DNA of 64,000 bases, taken from positions 52,680 through 116,679 of the forward strand of contig JAHABC010000004.1 of the NCBI GenBank assembly GCA_018376535.1, written 5' to 3'. A program made the position numbers and the translations under genes. Of the stretch, positions 1 to 8,714 are shown in pieces. Source of the DNA: Ruminococcus sp. GTDB taxonomy: Bacteria > Bacillota > Clostridia > Oscillospirales > Ruminococcaceae. Below the pieces are notes generated by a model. That model saw only the letters and a program-made list of their open reading frames with translations, made no database searches and was not told the origin of the DNA. Position 1 is the first letter of the stretch. Each line of letters opens with the position of its first letter.

Positions 1-16
1 CATATATTACATATAC

Positions 17-1159
17 TCATGATAGTCTTTCCTTGAAATCTTGATATCCAAACTCTTTTATAACTTTAATACCCTCATTTTCACGATATACTGCAATAGA
101 TGGTAATGGAGTTCCATTAAAAGTGTTGTTCTTAACCATGGTATATATAGCCATATCACAAAAGATTAGCTTGTTGCCCTCTTGTAAAGGTTTATCGAAG
201 GAGTAATCTCCAATGATATCACCAGCTAGACAGGTATTTCCTCCTAAACGATATGTGTACTTCTTTTCATTAGGTAGACCACTACCTATTATGTTAGGTC
301 TATATGGCATTTCAAGAACGTCAGGCATATGACATTCAGCTGAAGTATCTACAATAGCGATATCTATTCCATTATTTATAGTATCGTATACACTAGATAT
401 TAGATAACCACAATCTAATGCGATAGCTTCACCAGGTTCTAAGTAGACATCTATGTTATTGTATTTGTTCTTGAAGTACATTATGCAATCTATTAGAGTG
501 TTTATATCGTAATCTTTTTTAGTTATATGATGCCCTCCACCAAAGTTTATCCATTTCATATTTTTGATGTATTTTCCGAACTTTTGGTCTACTACTTTTA
601 TAGTACGTTTTAGAGTATCCGCACCCTGTTCGCACATGGTATGAAAGTGTATTCCCTCTAAGCCGTCAAGAGAGTTTTCGTTTAGATTGGCTAGGGTAGT
701 GCCTAATCTTGAACCCGTAAAACATGGATTGTATATATCGGTTTCAATCTCCGAATATTCTGGATTTATTCTCAATCCACAACTTATGTGTTTTGGATAT
801 TTTAAAACCTTATCTTTGTATTTCTTCCACTGATTAGTGGAGTTAAACACTATATGGTCGCAAATGCTTAGTATTTCGTCCATATCTTGTGGAGGATACG
901 CTGGTGAAAATATGTGTGTTTCCTTTTTAAACTCATCGTGACCCAGTTTAGCCTCATATAGACCGCTTGCAGTAGTTCCACTTAGATACTTCGCCATTAA
1001 TGGATATTCGCTAAACATTGAAAAGCACTTCTGTGCCAATAGGATTTTGCAACCAGTCTTATCTTGGATATCTTTTAGTATTTCAAGATTTTTTATTAAT
1101 AACCTTTCATCTAAAAGATAGCAAGGTGTCTTTAAGTTTGAAATATCGATATCGAACAT
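17..1159 (-). CDS. nspC: Carboxynorspermidine/carboxyspermidine decarboxylase
   Basis: PLP enzyme of the alanine-racemase fold that decarboxylates carboxy(nor)spermidine to (nor)spermidine, the last step of the dehydrogenase-dependent aminopropyl route. The likely PLP lysine is K44 in LLAQKCF. Other visible family motifs are HFHTMCEQGAD (about 173), the phosphate-binding GGGHHITK (about 210), EPGEAIALDCGY (about 245) and the active-site segment DTSAECHMPDVLEMPYRP. At 380 residues it has the usual family length and is complete, ending 16 bases from the window edge. It lies 15 bp downstream of an unknown gene and one gene from its partner dehydrogenase. Whether the substrate is the spermidine or the norspermidine precursor cannot be read from sequence; spermidine is more likely in gut Firmicutes (inference). 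Confidence 0.93.
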   Translation of the reverse strand: MFDIDISNLKTPCYLLDERLLIKNLEILKDIQDKTGCKILLAQKCFSMFSEYPLMAKYLSGTTASGLYEAKLGHDEFKKETHIFSPAYPPQDMDEILSICDHIVFNSTNQWKKYKDKVLKYPKHISCGLRINPEYSEIETDIYNPCFTGSRLGTTLANLNENSLDGLEGIHFHTMCEQGADTLKRTIKVVDQKFGKYIKNMKWINFGGGHHITKKDYDINTLIDCIMYFKNKYNNIDVYLEPGEAIALDCGYLISSVYDTINNGIDIAIVDTSAECHMPDVLEMPYRPNIIGSGLPNEKKYTYRLGGNTCLAGDIIGDYSFDKPLQEGNKLIFCDMAIYTMVKNNTFNGTPLPSIAVYRENEGIKVIKEFGYQDFKERLS

Positions 1160-1174
1160 TTTTAATTTTCCTTT

Positions 1175-1732
1175 CTAAAATAGAATTGCCATCTGTGAAT
1201 AGATTTTATCTACTTTTTTCCTGAAGATATTCTTAGTAAAATCTAAATTTGAGATGTTTATATAGTTTTCAATCCTTAATTGATACCACCAACAACTCAT
1301 TTCATAATCTATAGAACGGCATCGACCGTTTTCCAAAATTCTGCCATAGGTGTTAGGTTCAAGAGTGAAAGCTATTTCATTGATATTATTCCTCATGTAG
1401 AATTTAGAATTGATATTATTAAAATCGGAATTATGTCCTTGTCTGTGTGGTAGATTGTAATCGATAATAGAGGTATCATAGCAATACTTGATATCAATAC
1501 TTTGTGGATTGTTTAAATTTTTAAAGTCTAATTTTTCAAATCTTTTAGATATTCCATCTTTAGATTGAATTAAAAATACTGTATGTATCAAAGTATCGTT
1601 ATTCTTAAATTGAGATTTATCTATTTGGATTTCAATCGGTTGCCACTTTGGATAGTGGTTTCTAAACTCTGCAAACTTTCCACCCCTACAAGACTTATCC
1701 CATTCTAAAGTAATGTTTTGAATTAATAACAC
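1175..1732 (-). CDS. Unknown protein inside the polyamine cluster (185 aa)
   Basis: I do not recognise this protein. It has no signal peptide or membrane segment and looks like a soluble, beta-rich domain with many aromatic residues, including a CWWYQLRIENY patch near the C terminus and a conserved-looking HRQGHNSDFNN stretch in the middle. It starts with ATG and is followed 15 bp later by nspC, so the two are probably co-transcribed. A strong hairpin lies upstream, between it and the dehydrogenase gene. Codon usage looks like the neighbours. A role linked to polyamines is suggested only by position. Confidence 0.7.
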   Translation of the reverse strand: MLLIQNITLEWDKSCRGGKFAEFRNHYPKWQPIEIQIDKSQFKNNDTLIHTVFLIQSKDGISKRFEKLDFKNLNNPQSIDIKYCYDTSIIDYNLPHRQGHNSDFNNINSKFYMRNNINEIAFTLEPNTYGRILENGRCRSIDYEMSCWWYQLRIENYINISNLDFTKNIFRKKVDKIYSQMAILF

Positions 1733-1763
1733 AAGATATCACCACCACATAAAAATTCTTAAA

Positions 1764-1790
1764 AATAGGCGGATTTCAAAATCCGCCCTA
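1764..1790 (-). terminator. Intrinsic terminator after the dehydrogenase gene
   Basis: A hairpin with an 8-bp stem, GGCGGATT/AATCCGCC (1768-1787), with a TCAA tetraloop as read on the plus strand, is followed on the minus strand by TATTTTT. It separates the carboxyspermidine dehydrogenase gene from the unknown gene plus nspC, so the last two genes depend on readthrough or on their own promoter. Confidence 0.7.
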
Positions 1791-1818
1791 TAAGTCTTAA
1801 GATTTTTTAATACTATGG

Positions 1819-3021
1819 TTAGTCTACTAAGGTTGGATTAAAGTCTTCAATCCAAGGTAGACCCCACTTGTTGAGTTCTTCCATGAATGGGTCTGGGTCA
1901 AATTCTTCAATGTTATAAACTCCAGCCTTGTTCCATTTACCAGTGATAATCATTTCAGCACCAATCATAGCAGGAACGCCAGTAGTATAAGATATAGCTT
2001 GTGAACCTACTTCCTTATAGCACTCTTGATGGTCGCAAACGTTATATAGATAGTATGTCTTAGGTTTGCCATCTTTAATGCCTTGGAAGATACAACCTAT
2101 ATTAGTCTTACCGACAGTTCTAGGGCCTAGACTTGCAGGGTCTGGAAGTACTGCCTTTAAGAATTGTAATGGAACTATCTCTTTACCTTCATACATGATA
2201 GGTTCAATGGAAGTCATACCAACGTCTTCAAGACACTTTAGGTGTGTTAAGTAGCTTTGACCGAAAGTCATGAAAAATCTAATTCTCTTGATACCCTTTA
2301 TATTGATTGCAAGACTTTCTAGTTCTTCATGATGTAATAAGTACATATCTTTTTCGCCTACTTGGTCGAAGTTGTATACTCTTTTTATTTCCATAGGTTT
2401 AGTTTCAATCCACTTGCCATCTTCGATATAACTTCCGTTTGCAGATACTTCTCTGATATTTATTTCAGGATTGAAGTTTGTAGCAAATGGATATCCATGG
2501 TCGCCACCGTTGCAATCTAAGATATCTATATAGTTAATCTCATCAAATTGATGCTTTAAAGCATATGCAGAGAATACTCCAGTAACACCAGGGTCGAAAC
2601 CACTTCCTAGAAGTGCAGTTATACCAGCCTTTTCAAACTTTTCACGATAAGCCCATTGCCATTTGTATTCAAACTTAGCAGTATCAAGAGGTTCATAGTT
2701 AGCGGTATCGACATAGTTAGTTTTAGTTTCAAGACAAGCGTCCATGATAGTTAAATCTTGATATGGTAAAGCTAAGTTTAGAACAACGTCTGGTTTAAAT
2801 CCGTTGATTAACTCTACTAATTGAGGAACACTGTCAGCATCTACTTGGGCAGTGTGAATGATAGTCTTAGTAGTGCCTTGAAGTTTTTCCTTTAGAGCAT
2901 CACATTTAGATTTAGTTCTACTAGCTATCATAATTTCGGTGAAAACTTCACTATTTTGACAACATTTATGGATTGCTACTGAGGCAACTCCTCCACAACC
3001 GATTATTAAACATTTTCCCAT
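1819..3021 (-). CDS. Carboxynorspermidine/carboxyspermidine dehydrogenase (saccharopine dehydrogenase family)
   Basis: NADPH-dependent enzyme that condenses aspartate semialdehyde with a diamine (putrescine or diaminopropane) to give carboxy(nor)spermidine. The N terminus is a Rossmann nucleotide-binding loop, CLIIGCGGVASVAIHKC (residues 4-20), followed by a saccharopine-dehydrogenase core with DTANYEPLDTAKFEYKWQW and GSGFDPGVTGVFSAYA. The 400-residue length is typical. The start ATG has AGGAGG upstream. It lies in the same cluster as nspC, which catalyses the next step, and this pairing separates it from lysine-pathway saccharopine dehydrogenases. A terminator hairpin follows the gene. Confidence 0.9.
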   Translation of the reverse strand: MGKCLIIGCGGVASVAIHKCCQNSEVFTEIMIASRTKSKCDALKEKLQGTTKTIIHTAQVDADSVPQLVELINGFKPDVVLNLALPYQDLTIMDACLETKTNYVDTANYEPLDTAKFEYKWQWAYREKFEKAGITALLGSGFDPGVTGVFSAYALKHQFDEINYIDILDCNGGDHGYPFATNFNPEINIREVSANGSYIEDGKWIETKPMEIKRVYNFDQVGEKDMYLLHHEELESLAINIKGIKRIRFFMTFGQSYLTHLKCLEDVGMTSIEPIMYEGKEIVPLQFLKAVLPDPASLGPRTVGKTNIGCIFQGIKDGKPKTYYLYNVCDHQECYKEVGSQAISYTTGVPAMIGAEMIITGKWNKAGVYNIEEFDPDPFMEELNKWGLPWIEDFNPTLVD

Positions 3022-3085
3022 TTAAAAAATCCTCCTATAATATATTATAACAATTATTATATATTAAATATTAATTGTTAATTAT

Positions 3086-3538
3086 TTAATCGCTTTGTCC
3101 TAAAGCAACAGATTTATCTAAGTAGTAAGTAACCGATTGAGTTTCATCATCTGCAAGAGTTAGTATTAAATTACCATCTACAAATTGAAACTTATATGAT
3201 GTATCAGTTACTTTCATTAGATTATTTCTTATAGTACTTTCATCTATTTTTATACTTATGATATCATTTTCAATAGAGTAAGTACCACTTATACAATAGT
3301 TTATATCATCATAGGTTAGATAAAACTCACCATCATCAGTAAAAGCAATGATATCTGTAGCACTGTACCAAGTGTTAAATAGTTCGGAATACTCCTCAGA
3401 TATGTAGTTATCTGAATTAACTATTGAATCGTTCATATTTATACTACTAGTTTCTTCAACATCTTGATTGGAACTACTACACCCACTAAATGTGAGTAAT
3501 ATTGCTAAAACTCCTAAAATTGTTGATATTTTTTTCAA
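3086..3538 (-). CDS. Small lipoprotein of unknown function (150 aa)
   Basis: The N terminus is a lipoprotein signal peptide: KK, a hydrophobic run, then the lipobox FSGC with the acylated cysteine near residue 20. The mature part is acidic and predicted beta-rich, with repeated short strands such as GEFYLTYDDINYCISGTYSI, which resembles small secreted lipocalin-like or DUF-type domains. The gene starts with TTG behind GGAGG. It sits between speB and the dehydrogenase gene in the same orientation, so it is probably part of the polyamine transcript. The function is unknown; sensing or binding a polyamine outside the cell would be speculation. Confidence 0.8.
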   Translation of the reverse strand: MKKISTILGVLAILLTFSGCSSSNQDVEETSSINMNDSIVNSDNYISEEYSELFNTWYSATDIIAFTDDGEFYLTYDDINYCISGTYSIENDIISIKIDESTIRNNLMKVTDTSYKFQFVDGNLILTLADDETQSVTYYLDKSVALGQSD

Positions 3539-3617
3539 ATTAATACCTCCGAAATACTTTTTAGATATTATATCACAAGTGTGTGTTGATTTTATGAAAA
3601 GTTTGTAAGATTTTAGA

Positions 3618-4472
3618 TTAATCTTTAGGAGTTACACACAATAATATCTCTCTTAAGAGTTTACAAGCTAACGCTGTAGAACTTCCACTTTGGTCGTATG
3701 GTGGAGAGAGTTCGTTCATATCTAAGCCGACTATGTTTAACTTAGTGACTTCTATTATAGCGTTCAAAAGTTCTCTGTAAGATACTCCATCAGCTTCAGG
3801 AGTGCCAGTTCCACAAAATATAGATGGGTCTAAAACATCTAAATCGATAGTAAAGTAGATTGGTTTTCCTTCTAACTTTTTGCAAATATCTTCAAGGGTA
3901 TCAAAATTGAACTTATTCAAATATGTGTGAGTTTTAGCCCATTCAAATTCTGCACGTTCGCCACTACGAATACCAAACTGATATATTTTTCCATCACCGA
4001 CTAAATCATGACAACGTCTAATTACACTAGCATGAGATAACTTCTGTCCTAGATAATCTTCTCTTAAATCGGTATGAGCATCAAAATGGATTATATGCAA
4101 ATCTGGATATTTTTCAAATACTGCTCTAACACTTCCTAAAGTTACTAGATGTTCGCCACCAATCATTAATGGAAGTTTTCCATCGTTTAATATTTGAGTA
4201 GTCATATCTTGGATATCTTTAAGAGCCTTCTCTGGACTACCAAAACAAAGTTCCAAATCTCCACCGTCGAATACGGATATATCTTCTAAATCTTTATCAA
4301 GATATGGACTATAAGTTTCAATGCCATAACTTTCATTTCTAATATGTTGACTAGCAAATCTAGTCCCTGGGCGATACGATGTAGTGCTATCAAATGGAGC
4401 ACCAAAGATTACTGTCTTAGCTTGATTGTATTCACAATCACAAGCTATAAAAGTATGGATATTCTTCTCCAT
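3618..4472 (-). CDS. speB: Agmatinase
   Basis: Ureohydrolase that splits agmatine into putrescine and urea with a dinuclear Mn centre. All metal-ligand motifs are present: GGEHLVTLG (105-113), HFDAHTD (129-135) and TIDLDVLDPS (208-217), followed by GTGTPEADG. The 284-residue length fits agmatinases of Bacillus and Clostridia. The gene lies 23 bp downstream of speE and in the same unit as speA, so together they make putrescine from arginine, the substrate of both aminopropylation routes encoded here. Guanidinobutyrase activity cannot be excluded by sequence, but the context supports agmatinase. Confidence 0.93.
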   Translation of the reverse strand: MEKNIHTFIACDCEYNQAKTVIFGAPFDSTTSYRPGTRFASQHIRNESYGIETYSPYLDKDLEDISVFDGGDLELCFGSPEKALKDIQDMTTQILNDGKLPLMIGGEHLVTLGSVRAVFEKYPDLHIIHFDAHTDLREDYLGQKLSHASVIRRCHDLVGDGKIYQFGIRSGERAEFEWAKTHTYLNKFNFDTLEDICKKLEGKPIYFTIDLDVLDPSIFCGTGTPEADGVSYRELLNAIIEVTKLNIVGLDMNELSPPYDQSGSSTALACKLLREILLCVTPKD

Positions 4473-4495
4473 AGTATAAAAATCTCCTTAAAAAA

Positions 4496-5344
4496 TTATT
4501 CTCTTAACTCATCACGAACGTTATTTGGAATTGCAAAACAACCTTGATGTAAGATAGTATTATAATATCTAGTCTTTATGCCTAAAGAGTTCCACCAATC
4601 TGGATTATAATCTGTTCTAGGGTCGAACTTTTTGGACGCAAATCCAAATAACCAGTGTCCCGATGGATACGTTGGTATATGTGCTTGATATACTAATGCA
4701 GTATTAAACAACTTTTTTATTCTACCATGAGCTCTTTTCATAGAGTTTGCGTATTCAGTATAGAAAGTACTTTCATGTTGATTTACTAGTATACCATCAT
4801 CAGCAAGAGCCTTATAGCAGTTGCCATAAAACTCCGATGTGAATAGGCCTTCACCAACACCAAAAGGGTCAGTACTGTCTACTATTATTAAATCGTATTC
4901 GTTAGGGTCGGCATCACGGACGAACTTCAAGCCATCTTCATAGTATATAGATACTCTTTTATCATCAAGAGAACACGCAGTAGTTGGAATGTATTTTTTA
5001 CACAAACGAACGACAGCCTCATCTATTTCGACCATGTCGATGTGTTCAATGGATTTATAACGAGTTAATTCTCTAACAGTACCACCATCACCAGCACCTA
5101 TTACCAGAACATTCTTGATATTTGGGTTGGTTGCCATAGGTATATGAGTAATCATCTCATGATAGATATACTCATCTTTTTCGGTAAGCATTAAATAGCC
5201 ATCTAGCACCAATATTTTACCGAACTCCTCAGAGTAGAATATATCTACCTCTTGAAATTGACTGACTTCATGTACTAACTGTTCTTTAACTTTAATCGAA
5301 AAGTTGACATCTGTTGAATGTCTTTCATTAAACCATAAATCCAA
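4496..5344 (-). CDS. speE: Spermidine synthase
   Basis: Aminopropyltransferase that moves the aminopropyl group of decarboxylated SAM to putrescine. Visible motifs are FYSEEFGKILVLDGYLMLTE near the N terminus, the SAM-fold loop VLVIGAGDGGTVREL, the acidic VEIDEAVV and the substrate loop DSTDPFGVGEGLF. I choose the TTG at 5344 (protein starting DLWFNERHS) because AAAGGAGG lies 8 bp upstream and family members start here. A longer ATG start at 5383 would overlap the preceding gene and place the ribosome site inside the coding region. The product is about 282 aa. The gene is followed by speB. Confidence 0.93.
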   Translation of the reverse strand: MDLWFNERHSTDVNFSIKVKEQLVHEVSQFQEVDIFYSEEFGKILVLDGYLMLTEKDEYIYHEMITHIPMATNPNIKNVLVIGAGDGGTVRELTRYKSIEHIDMVEIDEAVVRLCKKYIPTTACSLDDKRVSIYYEDGLKFVRDADPNEYDLIIVDSTDPFGVGEGLFTSEFYGNCYKALADDGILVNQHESTFYTEYANSMKRAHGRIKKLFNTALVYQAHIPTYPSGHWLFGFASKKFDPRTDYNPDWWNSLGIKTRYYNTILHQGCFAIPNNVRDELRE

Positions 5345-5358
5345 AATAAAGACCTCCT

Positions 5359-5835
5359 TTAACCTAAATCGAAAGTGTACCAATTGAACTGTTGCAACTC
5401 TATTTGAATTTTCAAAAATTCAGGGTAATATCTTTGATACCAATACTTATTGAAGATATCTAAAAAACGCTTTTTAGTGATAATTTCAAATTTTAACTTA
5501 GGTTCACTAAAAAATATAAAGTATGGATTTTCAGCAAACCAATCACGTTGACCTATACAACGATTTTCCTCTATTTTAAGGGGTTCAGCCTGTTTAATAG
5601 AGGGGTCATTTTCTAACGAATTTAAATCACTGCCGAGTTTAACGAGTATATTTTTATCAAGGATATCACCATTGCAGATTACATAGTCATCAATATTAGA
5701 GTTGTAATCATTAGCATAGTTAATGGCACACTCTTTTAAGATAATTTCTTTTTCCACATTATTATCTGTATATACAATTTTATCAGCGGTGATTTTTTTA
5801 ATATCACTGATTAAAAAAGTTTTGATATCTTCCAT
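5359..5835 (-). CDS. Unknown protein between speA and speE (158 aa)
   Basis: I do not recognise this protein. It is soluble, with an N-terminal region of short charged strands and a C-terminal aromatic-rich segment (RDWFAENPYFIFFSEPKL, then YWYQRYYPEFLKIQIELQQ). Its ATG overlaps the speA stop codon by one base (TAATG), which implies translational coupling, and it ends 14 bp before the speE start, with the speE ribosome site between them. The tight fit shows that it belongs to the polyamine operon. No catalytic motif is obvious; a regulatory or accessory role is only an inference from position. Confidence 0.75.
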   Translation of the reverse strand: MEDIKTFLISDIKKITADKIVYTDNNVEKEIILKECAINYANDYNSNIDDYVICNGDILDKNILVKLGSDLNSLENDPSIKQAEPLKIEENRCIGQRDWFAENPYFIFFSEPKLKFEIITKKRFLDIFNKYWYQRYYPEFLKIQIELQQFNWYTFDLG

Positions 5836-7292
5836 TAAACCACCACATCAAGATAGTTAGTTTCAGTATCTCTAGCACCAGTTAGAGAGCAACCTTTTTC
5901 TTTAGCATACTGTATGTAACTAATAATTTCCTCGGTAATGCGTTCACCAGGGGCAAGAATAGGTATTCCAGGTGGATAGCACATAACAAATTCACCACAT
6001 ATTTTATTGTTACACTCATCTAGTGGAATGGATATCTTATTGCTATAGAACGCCTTTTGAGGAGTCATAACCACATCAGGATTAATATACTCATGGTCGA
6101 ACATTCCAGCCTTGTCCTTGCTGTAAAGACGTTTTATCTCATATAAAGCAGATATCAAACGTTCTATTTCAAGAGCAGTATCGCCTGAGGATATTATTGC
6201 TAATATGTTACCTAAGTCGCCGAACTCTATTTGAATATCATAATCATCTCTAAGGATATCATACACTTCTATACCTGCAAGACCTATATCTCTGGTATAT
6301 ATGGATAGTTTAGTTTTATCGAAGTCATATACGGTATCACCATTGCAGAGTTCATTGGCAAAAGCATAGTATCCACCTAACTTATTGATTTCTTTTCTAG
6401 CGTACTCAGCAAATTGGATAGTCTTTCTAAAGATATCTTTGCCATTAAGAGCCAAATTCTTTCTAGCTATGTCCAGTGAGGACATCAATAGATATGATGC
6501 ACTAGTAGTCTGAGTTAGGTTTATTATCTGACGAACGTATCCAGCATTTACGCTATTGTTACATAGTAGTATGGCACTTTGAGTTAGTGACCCTCCAGTC
6601 TTATGAACGCTAACTCCTGACATATCAGCACCAGCCTCCATAGCTGATATAGGCATATCGTCACCAAAATAGAAGTGTGTTCCGTGAGCCTCATCGGCTA
6701 GAACTAACATTCCGTGCTTGTGAGCAAGTTCTACTATAGATTTTAAATCGGAACATATTCCATAGTACGTCGGATTGTTTACCAATACCGCTTTAGCATC
6801 TGGATTTTCAAATATAGCCTTTTCTACTTCAGCTACAGACATTCCTAGAGGTATACCTAAATGTTTATCCGTTCCTGGATTGACATATATAGGTATAGCT
6901 CCGTTGACTACTATGGTGTTTATGGCACTTCTATGGACGTTTCTAGGCATGATTATCTTTTCACCTGCTTTGCAAGTAGACATAATCATAGCTTGTACGC
7001 AACTAGTAGCACCATTGACCATAAAAAAAGCGTTATCTGAACCGAACGCTTCACTAGCTAACTGTTGAGCCTCTTTAATTACTGATACAGGGTGACATAG
7101 ATTATCTAAAGGTTTCATAGAATTTACATCAGCTTTTAAGCAATTGATACCTAAAAATTCGTTCAATTCTCTGTTACCACGACCACCCTTATGCCCTGGA
7201 ACATCAAAACGGACTACTCTATTTAACTTATGTTTAACCATAGCCTCATGTAGAGGTGTTTTACTTTGTGAAAATTTACTGAAACCATTCAA
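5835..7292 (-). CDS. speA: Arginine decarboxylase (Orn/Lys/Arg decarboxylase fold I)
   Basis: PLP-dependent basic amino-acid decarboxylase; in this context it converts arginine to agmatine, the substrate of the adjacent speB product. The N terminus has RFDVPGHKGGRG, the middle has DEAHGTHFYFG, and the PLP lysine lies in SVHKTGGSLTQSA. The C terminus has CYPPGIPILAPGE, a family signature. The 485-residue length matches the Bacillus SpeA/YaaO group. The gene starts with TTG behind GGGAG. Lysine or ornithine specificity is possible by fold, but the neighbouring agmatinase makes arginine the best call. Confidence 0.9.
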   Translation of the reverse strand: MNGFSKFSQSKTPLHEAMVKHKLNRVVRFDVPGHKGGRGNRELNEFLGINCLKADVNSMKPLDNLCHPVSVIKEAQQLASEAFGSDNAFFMVNGATSCVQAMIMSTCKAGEKIIMPRNVHRSAINTIVVNGAIPIYVNPGTDKHLGIPLGMSVAEVEKAIFENPDAKAVLVNNPTYYGICSDLKSIVELAHKHGMLVLADEAHGTHFYFGDDMPISAMEAGADMSGVSVHKTGGSLTQSAILLCNNSVNAGYVRQIINLTQTTSASYLLMSSLDIARKNLALNGKDIFRKTIQFAEYARKEINKLGGYYAFANELCNGDTVYDFDKTKLSIYTRDIGLAGIEVYDILRDDYDIQIEFGDLGNILAIISSGDTALEIERLISALYEIKRLYSKDKAGMFDHEYINPDVVMTPQKAFYSNKISIPLDECNNKICGEFVMCYPPGIPILAPGERITEEIISYIQYAKEKGCSLTGARDTETNYLDVVV

Positions 7293-7347
7293 TTAATATT
7301 TCAGCTCCCTCTTTTTAAAATTAATATGATAAAAAGTTATCTTATGA

Positions 7348-8166
7348 TTAATATATATTTGCACCACTAAATATTTCAATCATTTCACGCCTTAAACTAT
7401 TAGATATATCTAAGCGTTCTTTAGGAGGTATCTCATAGATATCAGTATTAAATAGATAGTTTTGTAATGGAAGTTCTTTAATTAACATTCTAGTGTGAAA
7501 TATGTTAGATTGGTACACGTTTACATCTATAGCGTCATACCTGTCCAAAGTACTTTCGTTTATATAGTCTTGAATGGAAGTAATATTGTGGTCTATAAAA
7601 AATTTTTTGCCATGGACATCTCTAGTAAAGCCACGAACTCTATAGTCTATGGTTATAATATCGGAGTCGAAACTTCCTATTAGATAGTCTAGCGTTTTAA
7701 GTGGAGATATCTCACCACAAGTAGATACATCTATGTCTACACGAAATGTAGAAATTTCATTATCTGGGTGACTTTCGGGGAAGGTGTGTACAGTCACATG
7801 GCTTTTATCTAAGTGGGCGTGTACCATGTTATGAGATGGTTCTTTTAAGAAACCTCTACCTTGGTTACAAGATTTATCTATCTCAGATGGTGGCATATGA
7901 CCTTCGGCAATTAACACGTTTACCGATGCCCCTTGAGGTTCATAATCTTGTTTAGATATGTTTAGTACTGTAGCACCAATAATATCGGTTACATCGCATA
8001 GAATTTTAGTTAAACGTTCCGAATTATACTGTTCATCGATATATCTAAGGTAGTCTTTTCGTTCACGTTCACTTTTAGCGTAACAAACGTCATAAATGTT
8101 AAAACTGAGCGTTTTTGTAAGGTTATTGAAACCATAAAGAGTGAGTTTATTTTCCAACCCAAACAT
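7348..8166 (-). CDS. speD: S-adenosylmethionine decarboxylase proenzyme
   Basis: Makes decarboxylated SAM for SpeE. The protein is of the large E. coli-like SpeD class (about 272 aa), not the short Bacillus form. The self-cleavage site is visible in DKSHVTVHTFPESHP, where the serine (S123 counting from an alternative upstream GTG) becomes the pyruvoyl group. Downstream motifs are STFRVDIDVSTCGEISPLKTLDYL and IDYRVRGFTRDVHG. I prefer the ATG at 8166 over the GTG at 8169. It is the first gene of the polyamine unit and lies just behind a minus-strand promoter. Confidence 0.95.
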   Translation of the reverse strand: MFGLENKLTLYGFNNLTKTLSFNIYDVCYAKSERERKDYLRYIDEQYNSERLTKILCDVTDIIGATVLNISKQDYEPQGASVNVLIAEGHMPPSEIDKSCNQGRGFLKEPSHNMVHAHLDKSHVTVHTFPESHPDNEISTFRVDIDVSTCGEISPLKTLDYLIGSFDSDIITIDYRVRGFTRDVHGKKFFIDHNITSIQDYINESTLDRYDAIDVNVYQSNIFHTRMLIKELPLQNYLFNTDIYEIPPKERLDISNSLRREMIEIFSGANIY

Positions 8167-8169
8167 CAC

Positions 8170-8330
8170 TGCCTTTGCAAAAATAATATTTAAGGTTATT
8201 ATATCATATTTTAGAAGAAAATTGTTAATATTCTATGAACTACTATATAGTTTTACTTGATATACTTAAAGTGTTCAAAAAAAATTAACAATGTGTTTAA
8301 AAAAATATGTTATAATATAAAAAATTTAAT
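8170..8330. promoter_or_regulatory. Divergent promoter region between speD and the NYN-protein leader
   Basis: On the minus strand a TATAAT -10 box lies at 8198-8203, giving a short leader to speD. On the plus strand an extended -10 (TGTTATAAT) lies at 8308-8316 with a TTAACA 20 bp upstream, which is too far to be a good -35. The region is very AT-rich and holds no gene. Confidence 0.55.
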
Positions 8331-8696
8331 GAATGTATATTTTTAGTATTGCCTTTAGGTCTGGCAAATAATCAAAGTTTACGATTTTGCAACGTAATAT
8401 ATTTCCTATATCTGTAGTATTTAGATATGGTTGTTTTGTTAAATTTATGAAAGGATTGTTTGTCACTTTGTGAGTTGCAATCTTACTATCAAATATGATG
8501 TTTCTAAAGTTAGATTTTTATTGTATTGTAATCTTGTGAGATTTTTTTGAATGACATGAGTTGCTATTGATTACAACTATTTAGTTTTAATTATATCCCT
8601 ATGAGAGAGCGTCGGCAGGAAGTTCCATGAGAGATGCTCTATGGATAATGCGTATTGTAACTAACTTGGGCTATCTTTTTTGATGTAAGTCGATAA
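8323..8696 (+). ncRNA. Candidate structured leader or small RNA (unassigned)
   Basis: The stretch between the plus-strand promoter and the NYN-protein gene has many pairing segments: TTGCC/GGCAA (8350s-8360s), TTACG/CGTAA (8370s-8390s), ATATCT/AGATAT (about 8408-8428), TTGTAATC/GATTACAA (about 8525-8574) and a strong final hairpin AGAGCGTC/GATGCTCT (about 8605-8640). A short hairpin AATCT/AGATT followed by T7 near 8530-8547 could act as a terminator. I do not recognise a known riboswitch, 6S RNA, tmRNA or RNase P core. It may be a 5' leader of the downstream gene or an independent RNA. Confidence 0.4.
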
Positions 8697-8714
8697 GTGA
8701 CATATTTTAATTTT

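Noticed and set aside
8601..8683. Two overlapping mini-frames (9 and 18 codons) with an ATGA overlap in the NYN-gene leader
   Set aside because: Only a weak AGGA site precedes the second and none the first, and both lie within a strong hairpin; not called as genes but mentioned with the leader.
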